A DNA stretch of 37,367 nucleotides from a virus. Location of the stretch: positions 1-37,367 of the IMG/VR virus record IMGVR_UViG_3300037492_000052. The stretch is one strand, 5' to 3'. How positions within the stretch are numbered: the stretch's first letter is position 1; every line of letters begins with the position of its first letter. Positions 15,671 to 24,646 of the stretch are shown here, piece by piece. The notes below the pieces were generated by a model that searched no databases, was not told the origin of the DNA, and worked only from the letters and a program-made list of their open reading frames with translations. The translations under genes were made by a program, and so were the position numbers.

Positions 15671-16618
15671 GTGGTAGAATTTTACGAAGGCGGCGACATG
15701 GAGAATATCCCTGACGATTGGGGATACGACGAAAATTACGACTGGGAACCGACTAATGAGGAATACGATGGCCCGATAGAGACTACCTGGAATTCCGATC
15801 CGTATCTCACTAAGGAATCTCCGGGGGCGGAAGGAGGAGTTGGGCAGACTAAGTTCTACGAACCGAGTCGGGGTTCAGACAAAATGCCAAGGTATATCGG
15901 TCTTTCTCCATCCAAACCTTTCGGAATGTCGGGTGGTGGTGGTGGTTATAGACCGAATACCCAGGAGGAAACTGGTGCTGCTAAGATTGCTGCGAGAACT
16001 GCGCAGGCTAATTTAGACGAGCAGATTCGGCAATATAACACAGAACAGAATGCGCGTAGAACCTCGGCCATCCAGGGAGGAGAGGGTCTTGTTAATCTCG
16101 TGAACGAGTATAATCGTTCGTATGCCCAGGCCCGATATGACTACGAGCAACGATATAACCAGATGCTCGGCATTGCTGACTCAACAACTTCGCAACAGCA
16201 GGCCGATGTTCGCGCTCAATATGCTGGCCAGCGATCAACTGGTATGCAGAAGCTTCAGCGACTAGGTATGGCTAATACGTCGTTGACATCTTCGATGCAA
16301 CAGGGATTACAGCGCGGAGAGAGTGATTCGTTGAATCGACTCGCTGACACAATGCAGCAAACTAAACTTGGGATTATTGGTTCCAAGAAAACTGCCCAAG
16401 AATTGGCTCCGAGTCGTGATATGATTCTTGCGGCTCTCGCTCAGGCCCAGGGCGCTTCTGGTTCCTTTGGCGGTCAGCTTACGAAGGCTCTAGGTGCATT
16501 AGATCAGGGCTTGAGTCCACTTCCGTATGATCCTAATGCTGGAACTCAGATAGGTCCAGCGCTTACGGATGAGGGGATAACTAAAGCAGTTAATCTTTCT
16601 ATTGGGAGTAACTGGTAA
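15671..16618 (+). CDS. Probable internal virion protein 1
   Basis: The product has 315 residues with an acidic N-terminus (residues 1-60, Asp/Glu/Tyr-rich) and a Gly-rich link (GMSGGGGGY near residue 90). Residues about 105-250 form a Gln/Ala-rich helical region with coiled-coil character (ARYDYEQRYNQMLGIADSTTSQQQADVRAQYAGQ). The start is GTG, with GGGGAA nine bases ahead. It opens the three-gene block that ends with the 1763-residue protein, like the internal core genes of T7-type phages. No lytic domain is visible. The ejection role is inferred from position and helical content. Confidence 0.55.
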   Translation: MVEFYEGGDMENIPDDWGYDENYDWEPTNEEYDGPIETTWNSDPYLTKESPGAEGGVGQTKFYEPSRGSDKMPRYIGLSPSKPFGMSGGGGGYRPNTQEETGAAKIAARTAQANLDEQIRQYNTEQNARRTSAIQGGEGLVNLVNEYNRSYAQARYDYEQRYNQMLGIADSTTSQQQADVRAQYAGQRSTGMQKLQRLGMANTSLTSSMQQGLQRGESDSLNRLADTMQQTKLGIIGSKKTAQELAPSRDMILAALAQAQGASGSFGGQLTKALGALDQGLSPLPYDPNAGTQIGPALTDEGITKAVNLSIGSNW

Positions 16619-16619
16619 C

Positions 16620-17447
16620 ATGGCAGATTATACCAACAGGGATGAATACGATGCTGCTATGCAGGATTGGCAGCGCGAGCAGGCCCAAGACCGAGAGCAG
16701 GACAATGAAATCGAGCGCGTGAGAGCCAAGGCGCAATTCGACGCCGAGACTTTCGAGAAACGGTATACGCTTGAGCAAACGAATCAGATTGCTAAGTACA
16801 ATACCTACATGCAGTGGGTAGATACCAATGAGGACTTCTCTCCTGAAGATAAGAAGAGAGCGAGAGAGAAGATCGAAATTCTAAAGCTCGGTATCCAGCC
16901 GACCGACCTTCCTCGTCTTTCGAGGTTCCCGAAGGGTCGCGGGCCGGGGGATTATTTCGAGGAAGGTGGTATTGGCTGGAAGATTGATAAGGACGGTCAG
17001 CGTCAGGAGGTTGACGAGCGGGGTTCAATTCGCGGCGAAGCCTTCCGAGCTAAGACGGCGCTGGATACTCATACCCTCACAGCTGAGGCCGCAAGGGAAG
17101 CGGCTGCCGCAAAACGGCTCGATGACTACGAAGAGGGTTTCAGGAAAACTGTAGCTGGTTTCATGGAAAAGGATATCGAAAGTGGTGTGGAAATGAAGGC
17201 GAATGCCACTGGGAAAATGGTGGAGACTCCGGTTTTCAGAAAACGTACTTTCGGGGAAGCTAGTCGCATGGCAAGGGAGATATATCCACCACTCGCTCCA
17301 CAACAGGATCAGCGCATTGTTCCCGGTGTTCCTGGAGCCTCGCAGCAAGGTCAGAAGCGAGACCTGCGCAGTAAGGCTGGTCAAGTAAGTCCCGGAGGGA
17401 AATACGTTTGGGATGGAACGAAGTGGGTGCCGAATCAGAAGAGGTAA
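16620..17447 (+). CDS. Probable internal virion protein 2
   Basis: The product has 275 residues, counted from an ATG one base after the previous stop. A TTG six codons upstream is less likely. Residues 1-70 are a charged helical stretch rich in Asp, Gln and Arg (DWQREQAQDREQDNEIERVRAKAQ). Residues about 125-180 include a short basic/acidic linker and an Ala-rich helix. The C-terminal part (YPPLAPQQDQRIVPGVPGA, then SPGGKYVWDGTKWVPN) is Pro/Gly-rich and ends in a Trp-Asp-Gly motif seen at the ends of structural proteins. The neighbours suggest an internal or ejection protein. No family is recognised. Confidence 0.55.
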   Translation: MADYTNRDEYDAAMQDWQREQAQDREQDNEIERVRAKAQFDAETFEKRYTLEQTNQIAKYNTYMQWVDTNEDFSPEDKKRAREKIEILKLGIQPTDLPRLSRFPKGRGPGDYFEEGGIGWKIDKDGQRQEVDERGSIRGEAFRAKTALDTHTLTAEAAREAAAAKRLDDYEEGFRKTVAGFMEKDIESGVEMKANATGKMVETPVFRKRTFGEASRMAREIYPPLAPQQDQRIVPGVPGASQQGQKRDLRSKAGQVSPGGKYVWDGTKWVPNQKR

Positions 17448-17453
17448 TATCAC

Positions 17454-20400
17454 ATGGTAGATGAATACGAAGGTTTGCCGCCACCTCCGGCTGATGACGC
17501 AGGGGGACTCCCCCCTGCTCCCGCCGACGACCTCCAGGGTCTCCCGCCGCCCCCGGCAGATGATATGGATGGCGGGCTTCCGCCGCCGCCCGCCGATGAT
17601 GCGGAGACGGAGGTTCAGGGTCGCGCTCGCGTTGCTGCTATGCGCAAAGCTGCGGGGCAAGTTCCAGTCCCTACTCAGGCTGATATAGATCGTAGACGAA
17701 TGGGTGGGCCTGGGTCAGACCCCACTCCGTCGGAATCAGATATGTGGCGAGCTTCTCAGTGGTACGGTGAACAGAAGCCTATCGTTCGTGGTGTCACAGA
17801 GGCGATGGTTAATGGATGGGTTCCGACTCAGGAAGTTGCTAATCAAGCCATTAAGCATATTGATCCCGAGGACAGAGAAGCCTTCCTGAAGTCAGTTCAG
17901 TTTTATGCGGCCAGCAAGCAGAAGGCAAATCAACGCGGCGCTATTACTGGTGCTGTAACGAGTCTTGCCGCTGGTGCTGCTGATCTAGGCGCAGCTAGCG
18001 AAGATATCCTACGCACTCTCGGCGCTCCAGTTACGAAGGAAGATTTGACTGACGATCAGAAGATATTTGCTCGCAAGGTTTACAATACTTGGAATTCCGA
18101 GAATCCAATCACTGACCCAGAAGCATCCTGGGTTACTCAAGGGGCTCATGGAGTTGCCAGGATGGCTGTCCCGATAACGGCTGGTGTCTTGGCTGCTGGT
18201 GCTGCTGGCCCCGCTATGGGCGCAATGGGAACTGCTCCCATCGCGCAAACTGCCGTCAAGGGCGCGCTCGCAGTTGCTCCATTCACTCCCGACATGCGCA
18301 ACGCAGCTTACGACACTGCCATCGAGAGGGGTTCAACTAAACAGGAAGCGGAGATTATTGCGAATGTAATCACTGCTGTTGGTAGCGCGCTGTATGCCGG
18401 TGTTGCTCACAAGTTGACTCCAGGTTGGCTAATGGGAACCAAGGGTGCCAAGACGATTACTGAGGCGTTTATTAACGGTGCTAAGTCTTGGGCTGGCGGT
18501 ACGGCTACTATGGGTGGTGTTGCTTCCGTAGAGGAAGCTATCCAGCAAGTCGCAGAAGGTAAACTTGACGCCAATAAGGTAATTTCCGCAGGTTTCGAGA
18601 GTGCCAAAGAAGCCGCGAAGTTTATGGCGTGGGTCGCTCTTCCGCGAACTGTCGGCATGGCTCTCGGAGTGAAGAAAGATATTCCGCCACTACCCAGTAA
18701 TCTATCACCTAAAGTTCGGGCTGAGATTAAACGTGCTGGTGAACTAGGTGATGTTCCTTCTCGCAAACAGTTTGGTGAAAAGGGATGGATGCTCGATTTG
18801 CCGCAGGGTGTAGGGAGTATGCGGTGGCGTGCGAATGTACTCAAAGCTTGGTCTGCTGAGATACGCAATCGAGATGCCGCTACGTTTCGGGAAACGGAAA
18901 CGCTGAAGGAAGTCATGCCCGAACCGATCTCTCCCGAAACGCTTGCTGATATTCCGAAGCGCGAGGGGGTGGTTGAGGGTCCTGTTCCTGTTCGGCCTGA
19001 GCCGGTTGAAATGGCTCCTGTCGATCCCACCAAGGGTTCGACAATGAAGCACGCCAATATCGATGAACTATGGACCAGCGTTGGAAGGTCAATTCCTGAT
19101 GAATATATTCCGCAGCGAGATCAGAGGAATCTCGATCAGGCCCAGGCGGAATTGAATGCTAATCCCAATTTCGTTGATGATCTGCTTGCGAGATACGAAA
19201 AGAAACCCTTCCCGCCATCCACGATAGAGGGTTCCGCTTTACTGATTCGCAAGAACGAAATGAATCGTCAGCGCAGGAAACTGTCGGCGGATCAGAGTGC
19301 GGCGTTCGAGTCCGGTGATGCTGGCGCTGCTGATATAGCCACTGAGGCTCTCGCAAACATTGACGGCAAACTCTACGAGTACGATACCATCTTGAGGGGA
19401 ATGGGTTCTGAGCGTGGCAGTGCGCTGAGAAATCAAAGGATATTTCTCTTTGAGGATTTCACAATCGAGGGGATGACTGAGAAAGTTCGCAACGCCAAGG
19501 GTGGCGCTCCACTTACTCCGCAAGAGAACATTCAGATTGCCGAGTTGAGTCGCAGACTCCAAGAGGCGGAAGCGAAACTAGAGAGAATGGACCTGGATAC
19601 GAAGGTTAATTCTGTCATTAACGAATCGAAAGACAAGCGGAGTCTATTCGTTAAGGTTGCCCAAAAAGATAGATTCGTCGCAGCCAAGAAAGAACTCGAT
19701 CTCGCGTGGGACGAATTCAAGTTGACGATGCCGGGTGCTGAGTCAGTCGTTAAATTCGCTAAGGGTGAAGAGGGGACACTAAAGATTGGCGGGGGCGCTG
19801 GAGATTGGGATGTCTTTAAGGTCGGTAAGGTAAATGTAGTAAGAAATCCGACTACTGCTGACATTCGAGAAATGAATGCAGCGTTTCGTGAGAGATGGCC
19901 CAATGCTCCAACTGGGTCAATAAAGGTACGCAGTACATTCGATATGGAGGGCAATAAGTACAGTTGGATGTCTGATGCGTCTCACGATCAAGTTGAGCCA
20001 GAAATCAATCGGAGGTATAGAACTGAAACTGATCAGAATCAATACTTCAGCGGCAAGAAGTCAGTAGATTCGGCTGTAAAATTCGCTAAGGGTGGCGAAT
20101 TACTTAAAGGCGAGTCTGGCGCTCTCAATGTTGACATGCTGAAGGCTGGTGCAAAACTCGCCAAGGCTTACATTGATCTCGGCGTGGTTTCCTTCAGCGA
20201 ATTCTACGAAGTCTCGCGCGAGTATCTTGGCGGCAAGTCGGAAATCTACCGCGACACACTTCTCGAAGCGTGGGATAAGGTTAAGAAGGAAAGTGGTATT
20301 CCACTCTTGCGAATGGAACCTGGGGATCGCGACTCCATGATTCGAGTGGCTAAGCGGTTGACTCGCTCCGTAGTCCAGAGTGGGATCACTGACCGCGATA

Positions 20401-22745
20401 AGGTTGTGGCTGAAGTGTGGAAGGAAATGAAGAACATAATTCCTGATATCACTGAGCGTCAGGTCAAGGAATCAATTACGCGATATGGTATCAACCCAGA
20501 ACTTCCTTCCGATGCTGTAAGCATCGTTGCGGCAGATTTAAGTGGACAACTTTTGCAACTGCTGAAGCTAGAGGACATGGCAGCCGGTAGGGCTCCGCTG
20601 GCCACTGGTGCGCGCCGAGAGATTAGCCAGGACGAGCGCCAGTTAATTAAGCAAGTCAACGAAGCGAAGAAGAGAGGGAACTTTCTGAGTGTTGACTTCG
20701 CCAAGCAACTCAAGACAGCGCTTGAGTCATCGAAAACCGCAGTCAGGAATTCGTTGACTGATATGGCTAAGGAAATCAAGGACCGAGAGAAGATCGTCAG
20801 GGAACGTCGCTCGCTTACTCCTGACGCTGAGTTGATTGCATTGAAGGCGAAGCAAGTCGAGATGCGCAAAATTTGGAATGACATCTTCCCCAAGAAACCG
20901 ATGTCCACGGAGCAGAAGGTAGCCGCGTCCGGCAGAGCGTTAGACCGCTATATCGCTCAACTTGAGAGCGAAGTAAGGACGCTCCAGGCTGGTGGTGTCG
21001 TCCAACCGGGAGAGAAGGCACCGCCGATCTCGACGCCTGAGTTGGAAGTAAAGCGTGCGAGAATCGATGTCTTGAAGGGACAACGCGAAGTTCTGAAGGA
21101 AGCCGCCAATCCCAAGATGTCCAAGGAAGAGCGTGACAATCTTAGTTACAAGAATAGTTTACGCAAGCGATTGAGCGATTTGCAGCAGAAGATCAGCACG
21201 AAAGATTTCTCAGAGAAGATCAAGAAAGAAAAGGTATATGACAAAGAGACGGTTGACCTTCGCTTCGAGATGGAGCAAACGAAGGCTCGTTTCCAGAAGA
21301 TGGTTGATGCTAACAAGAAGAAACTCAGGGGAACATTGCAGCGAGCGTGGGAGGTAATCCCAGAGGGATTAAACTTCTCTAGGGCTGTGCTTACGAGCAT
21401 GGACTTGTCGGCTGTGTTGCGCCAGGGAGCGGCAACTACATTCAGTCATCCTATCTTGACGTTGCGCGCCACACCAGAAATGATCCGATCATTCGGTTCT
21501 AGTAAGGCTGCATTTCGAGCGAAGTTGGAACTAGAGGCGAGAGAGAACAGCCGCAACGGCTTATACAGGGTCTCGAAATTAGCCCTTACATCAGTCGAAG
21601 GTTCGTTGACTCACCAAGAGGAAGTGTACTACGGATCGTGGGCGAAGAGAGTCCCTGGTGTTGCCGGTTCTGAGCGTGCCTATGTCGGATTCCTTAACCG
21701 TATGCGAGCCGATGTGTTCGATTCTATGGTCTCTTCGTTAGGTAGAACTGGGAAAGTCACACACGGCGAAGCCAAAGTAATTGCTAACTGGGTGAATGTG
21801 GCTACTGGTCGTGGTGATTTCGGTATGATGAATTCAGCCTCATCGGCAATGGCAACAGTTTTCTTCGCTCCGCGCTACGCGCTATCTCGCTTCCAACTCC
21901 TGTTTGGTCAGCCAGTGTTAGGCATGTGGGGTAAGGATACACTTCATGGAACCATGCGCGCTCGTAAGGCTGTGGCCATGGAGTATGGCCGGATGTTAAT
22001 GGGTCTCGGTATGGTCTATGGACTCGCCCTTTTGTATAATGAATTCAATCCCGACGATCCGATTATATTTGAGGGGAACTTCCAATCATCGGACGCTGGA
22101 AAGTTACGGATGGGCGATACTCGAATTGATCCGATGGCTGGCGTAGCTCAGGCAACCGTCTTGCTCACTAGAATAGTGACTGGTAAAACCAAGGGATCGA
22201 CCGGCAAGATCATTCCGATATCTGGAGATGATGTTCCATTCGGTGGCATGACCATCCCTGGAGCTATCGGTAATTTCCTACGAAACAAATTGTCTCCTGG
22301 AATCAATCTCGCCTTGGAGATCAGGACTGGAAAGACACCCGTTGGTGAGCCAACTACTGGACTGGAATCTCTCGGTCGCAATCTCTTGCCGCTGTCGTTT
22401 CGTGATATCTATTCAGCGATGCAAGATCAGGGTGCGACTAAGGGAACTGCGCTGACTATGCTGATTCTTCTCGGAATGGGATCGCAAGTTTACGAGGGAG
22501 CAACCAAGTCTAAATTCGCTGAGCATATCACGGAGCATTCCGAACTCTACGGCAGAAACGAAAAGACGCATGAGATATTCGATTACAGGGCAGAGAACGA
22601 GCAAGTCGTGGCGCAGGCCCAGAAGCTGGGATACTCACTCGCCGATTTAGAGTCTGCCATGGTAGCCAAGATGAGGGAGGATAGACAAGGCCAGGAAGCC
22701 ATCGACAATGCACGGTCTCGGCTGCGTAGACGGTTCCGGCAATAA
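17454..22745 (+). CDS. Large internal/ejection protein
   Basis: The product has 1763 residues. Four copies of GLPPPPADD-like repeats occupy residues 7-49. Several hydrophobic Ala/Gly-rich helices lie between about 160 and 410, suggesting membrane insertion. A coiled coil lies near 685-735. Two VKFAKG motifs (about 763 and 872) flank a 109-codon module. A second charged helical region runs about 1000-1300. The C-terminal region (about 1310-1680, with FAPRYALSRFQLLFGQP and a hydrophobic MLMGLGMVYGLALLY) is of the type annotated as large polyvalent protein-associated or internal core protein. It is probably carried in the capsid and injected with DNA. A tape-measure role is less likely because no tail-tube genes are seen. 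No lytic active site is evident. Confidence 0.65.
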   Translation: MVDEYEGLPPPPADDAGGLPPAPADDLQGLPPPPADDMDGGLPPPPADDAETEVQGRARVAAMRKAAGQVPVPTQADIDRRRMGGPGSDPTPSESDMWRASQWYGEQKPIVRGVTEAMVNGWVPTQEVANQAIKHIDPEDREAFLKSVQFYAASKQKANQRGAITGAVTSLAAGAADLGAASEDILRTLGAPVTKEDLTDDQKIFARKVYNTWNSENPITDPEASWVTQGAHGVARMAVPITAGVLAAGAAGPAMGAMGTAPIAQTAVKGALAVAPFTPDMRNAAYDTAIERGSTKQEAEIIANVITAVGSALYAGVAHKLTPGWLMGTKGAKTITEAFINGAKSWAGGTATMGGVASVEEAIQQVAEGKLDANKVISAGFESAKEAAKFMAWVALPRTVGMALGVKKDIPPLPSNLSPKVRAEIKRAGELGDVPSRKQFGEKGWMLDLPQGVGSMRWRANVLKAWSAEIRNRDAATFRETETLKEVMPEPISPETLADIPKREGVVEGPVPVRPEPVEMAPVDPTKGSTMKHANIDELWTSVGRSIPDEYIPQRDQRNLDQAQAELNANPNFVDDLLARYEKKPFPPSTIEGSALLIRKNEMNRQRRKLSADQSAAFESGDAGAADIATEALANIDGKLYEYDTILRGMGSERGSALRNQRIFLFEDFTIEGMTEKVRNAKGGAPLTPQENIQIAELSRRLQEAEAKLERMDLDTKVNSVINESKDKRSLFVKVAQKDRFVAAKKELDLAWDEFKLTMPGAESVVKFAKGEEGTLKIGGGAGDWDVFKVGKVNVVRNPTTADIREMNAAFRERWPNAPTGSIKVRSTFDMEGNKYSWMSDASHDQVEPEINRRYRTETDQNQYFSGKKSVDSAVKFAKGGELLKGESGALNVDMLKAGAKLAKAYIDLGVVSFSEFYEVSREYLGGKSEIYRDTLLEAWDKVKKESGIPLLRMEPGDRDSMIRVAKRLTRSVVQSGITDRDKVVAEVWKEMKNIIPDITERQVKESITRYGINPELPSDAVSIVAADLSGQLLQLLKLEDMAAGRAPLATGARREISQDERQLIKQVNEAKKRGNFLSVDFAKQLKTALESSKTAVRNSLTDMAKEIKDREKIVRERRSLTPDAELIALKAKQVEMRKIWNDIFPKKPMSTEQKVAASGRALDRYIAQLESEVRTLQAGGVVQPGEKAPPISTPELEVKRARIDVLKGQREVLKEAANPKMSKEERDNLSYKNSLRKRLSDLQQKISTKDFSEKIKKEKVYDKETVDLRFEMEQTKARFQKMVDANKKKLRGTLQRAWEVIPEGLNFSRAVLTSMDLSAVLRQGAATTFSHPILTLRATPEMIRSFGSSKAAFRAKLELEARENSRNGLYRVSKLALTSVEGSLTHQEEVYYGSWAKRVPGVAGSERAYVGFLNRMRADVFDSMVSSLGRTGKVTHGEAKVIANWVNVATGRGDFGMMNSASSAMATVFFAPRYALSRFQLLFGQPVLGMWGKDTLHGTMRARKAVAMEYGRMLMGLGMVYGLALLYNEFNPDDPIIFEGNFQSSDAGKLRMGDTRIDPMAGVAQATVLLTRIVTGKTKGSTGKIIPISGDDVPFGGMTIPGAIGNFLRNKLSPGINLALEIRTGKTPVGEPTTGLESLGRNLLPLSFRDIYSAMQDQGATKGTALTMLILLGMGSQVYEGATKSKFAEHITEHSELYGRNEKTHEIFDYRAENEQVVAQAQKLGYSLADLESAMVAKMREDRQGQEAIDNARSRLRRRFRQ
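17472..17600 (+). repeat. Four Pro-rich GLPPPPADD repeats
   Basis: Residues 7-15, 18-26, 29-37 and 41-49 of the large internal protein repeat GLPP[PA]PADD, with spacings of 11, 11 and 12 residues. Codons vary between copies, so this is conserved at protein level rather than a fresh DNA duplication. Confidence 0.85.
19752..20094 (+). repeat. 16-bp direct repeats flanking a module
   Basis: AAATTCGCTAAGGGTG occurs at 19752-19767 and again at 20079-20094, exactly 327 bp (109 codons) apart and in frame, inside the 1763-residue gene. The enclosed segment has a small domain with RNPTTADIREMNAAF and NKYSWMSDASHDQ. Confidence 0.8.
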
Positions 22746-22804
22746 GATGCCATTGAACTAAGGATAACTCATGTGTATAATGAGGGGTGAAGGGGACATT
22801 CATT

Positions 22805-23089
22805 ATGGTTACGGTACTAGCGATACTTACTGGCGTTCTTGCCGTCTTGGCAATCGTTTCTTCGGCAGTCAGAACACTGCTATCCTGTATACCTCCACTT
22901 GGATGGCTAATCCTTGTGTGCGTACTCGGAGGATGGTATCTTGGCTCCAGCGGGGGATGCAGCCTCGGATGCCAAGAGCGAGAGAGAATCCTTCCTATCC
23001 CGAGAGTTTTACCCAGGCCCAGATTTAGAGAAACTGAGCCAGAGATTCTAATCCCAGTTTCAGAGGAGATGTCATGTTGGAAGTCGTGA
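22805..23089 (+). CDS. Small two-helix membrane protein (holin-like)
   Basis: The product has 94 residues from ATG 22805, which has AAGGGGA eight bases ahead. An in-frame GTG at 22787 is the alternative. Two transmembrane segments are expected, at about residues 2-22 and 31-50 (PLGWLILVCVLGGWYLG), followed by a Cys pair (CSLGC) and a Pro/Arg-rich soluble tail. It opens the envelope cassette and overlaps the next gene by 16 bases. Size and topology fit a holin or pinholin, but no holin family is recognised. A second frame with its own ribosome site starts at 22771 (see findings). Confidence 0.55.
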   Translation: MVTVLAILTGVLAVLAIVSSAVRTLLSCIPPLGWLILVCVLGGWYLGSSGGCSLGCQERERILPIPRVLPRPRFRETEPEILIPVSEEMSCWKS

Positions 23090-23409
23090 TGAGCGGTACA
23101 GTGATGTGGGTTGCGGAGCGAGTGATTGTCCTTGCGATCATCGTTATCGCGTTGTCGTATGCGTGGCCCTATCTCAAGACGCTCGTGTCGGGACTGTTGT
23201 CTAAGGTGACGAGCGCAGGAACATCATCTACGGTCGTGACTGCTATCGACAGTGCGGTGATAGTTGTAGACGAGTACCAAGCGCGCATTGCGTTGGCTAC
23301 TGCTGCTCGACTGTTTGAGAAGCACGGTAATCTTCCGGTTGCTAGCGCGTTGCGTAGTTACGTCGTTGACGCGGTTGCTTGGTCCGACACTCCCACAACT
23401 GGAGTCTAA
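23074..23409 (+). CDS. Single-pass membrane protein (holin candidate)
   Basis: The product has 111 residues from ATG 23074, with AGAGGAG in front; ATG 23089 is possible. One transmembrane helix lies near residues 11-31 (VIVLAIIVIALSYAWPYL), followed by a helical domain (about 50-100, TAIDSAVIVVDEYQARIALATAARLFEKHG). It lies between two other membrane proteins. Its size and topology fit a class III-type holin or a membrane regulator. It has no recognised family. The stop is one base before the next ATG. Confidence 0.55.
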   Translation: MLEVVMSGTVMWVAERVIVLAIIVIALSYAWPYLKTLVSGLLSKVTSAGTSSTVVTAIDSAVIVVDEYQARIALATAARLFEKHGNLPVASALRSYVVDAVAWSDTPTTGV

Positions 23410-23410
23410 G

Positions 23411-23824
23411 ATGACGCGAGGAAAAGCCCTACTCGTTTTGATCGCGCTGTATGTCTTGCTGAAGATATACGGCAGCGGTGTCATTCCCATTCCGATTCCT
23501 CCCGCACCTACCCCCGTCACGATGGCTGTTGTCATTTACGAGAGTGAGATCGGAAAGGGATTGACCTTCGACGAGAGCGAAGTCGTTGCTGGCAAGCTGG
23601 CCAATGAGATGCGCAAGGTGAATAAGTTTCGCGCGCTCGACAAGGACCAACTACCTGAGGACATGGTGATCCTGCGCGACATTGCAAGGGCGGGTCAGAA
23701 TGAACCGCAGCGTTGGATACCGTGGCTATTCATCTTTCACGGAAAAGATGTCTCATGGAGTGGGAGACTTCCCGTTCCTGAATCTGCGATAGTTGACCTC
23801 GTGAAGCAACAGGGAGGAATCTAG
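23411..23824 (+). CDS. Membrane-anchored periplasmic domain protein
   Basis: The product has 137 residues. The same frame extends upstream to 23288, but the ATG at 23411 follows the previous stop. A hydrophobic anchor at residues about 5-20 (ALLVLIALYVLLKIYG) is followed by a Pro-rich link (PIPIPPAPTP) and a soluble domain. The domain pattern (VVIYESE, FRALDKDQLPED, IPWLFIFHG, GRLPVPESAIVDLV) recalls a thioredoxin-like fold that has lost its CxxC. This is an inference from the strand and helix order. It precedes the papain-like peptidase gene by two bases. Confidence 0.55.
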   Translation: MTRGKALLVLIALYVLLKIYGSGVIPIPIPPAPTPVTMAVVIYESEIGKGLTFDESEVVAGKLANEMRKVNKFRALDKDQLPEDMVILRDIARAGQNEPQRWIPWLFIFHGKDVSWSGRLPVPESAIVDLVKQQGGI

Positions 23825-23826
23825 TC

Positions 23827-24645
23827 ATGGGCGAATTGCATATTACCCCCGAAAACTACCTGCAATACACGGGCGCGGGCCAAGACAGAATGTGGTGGGG
23901 AGGGTGGCGTCACTTAAATGCCATGCCTCGTCGCAGTCCGTATGGTTCCTTGTCATTCGCTCGGCCGCTGGCTCAGGCAATTCCGATCATTCCGCGTTCT
24001 GAATGGAAACGAATGATTGCTGGTAAGGACGCTAATAATTCATGGATGAGATACATTAACGATCAAGCAGGTGTACCATGCCTCGACCAAAACGGTCTGG
24101 GATACTGTCACGCATACGGAACAGTGGGCGCTGGTATGACGGCCAGGGCTGTTCATGGTCTTCCGATGATCCACCTAAGCTCCGAGAGTGTCGGGGGGAT
24201 CGTTACGGGGTGGAAGAATCAAGGCGCGATGCCCGACGACGACCTTGCCGTGTTCGTTAGGTATGGAGCTTGCGCCCAGTCCTTCATGGACAAGGAACAT
24301 TCCCTGAGACCTAGCCTATGGAAACCGGGCTGGGAAAAGGATGCGCTTAATCACACGGTTGTTGAAGCGTTCGATCTCGACCCGACTGATATCTTCGGTC
24401 AGTTGATGACTTGCGTGCTAATGAACATACCGACTGCCGATTGGTATAATTGGTGGGGTCATCATATTCAAGGTCCGCTTCAAGCGAAATTCATGGATGG
24501 AAAATACTGGTTGCTTAAACGCAACTCATGGGGAGAAAGCTACGGCGAGAATGGCTATTTCTGGATGGCCGAGGGCTACGGTCGCGGACTTGCGAATCCA
24601 GATGGCGGTTTTGGTATTGGAGTAATGAAACCAAGTGAGGTGTAA
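23827..24645 (+). CDS. Papain-like (C1A) cysteine peptidase
   Basis: The product has 272 residues. The catalytic Cys94 sits in QNGLGYC with Gln88 six residues before it, the exact papain Q19-C25 spacing for the oxyanion hole. His212 or His213 (WWGHH) is the likely general base. Asn233 lies in KYWLLKRNSWGESYGENGYF, the hallmark Asn-Ser-Trp-Gly segment. No classic propeptide or signal peptide is visible; residues 1-65 may act as a short prodomain. The Cys, His and Asn triad and Gln are all present, so it should be active. The position among membrane proteins points to envelope attack or processing of a late protein, rather than head maturation. The substrate is unknown. Confidence 0.85.
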   Translation: MGELHITPENYLQYTGAGQDRMWWGGWRHLNAMPRRSPYGSLSFARPLAQAIPIIPRSEWKRMIAGKDANNSWMRYINDQAGVPCLDQNGLGYCHAYGTVGAGMTARAVHGLPMIHLSSESVGGIVTGWKNQGAMPDDDLAVFVRYGACAQSFMDKEHSLRPSLWKPGWEKDALNHTVVEAFDLDPTDIFGQLMTCVLMNIPTADWYNWWGHHIQGPLQAKFMDGKYWLLKRNSWGESYGENGYFWMAEGYGRGLANPDGGFGIGVMKPSEV

Positions 24646-24646
24646 G

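Noticed and set aside
18407-19057. Leftward 216-codon frame
   Set aside because: It is antisense to the 1763-residue gene. Its length reflects codon bias on the opposite strand, and there are no family features.
17454-22745. Tape measure protein
   Set aside because: The size fits, but there is no tail-tube gene, no chaperone frameshift pair and no sheath. The C-terminal region resembles internal or polyvalent proteins instead.
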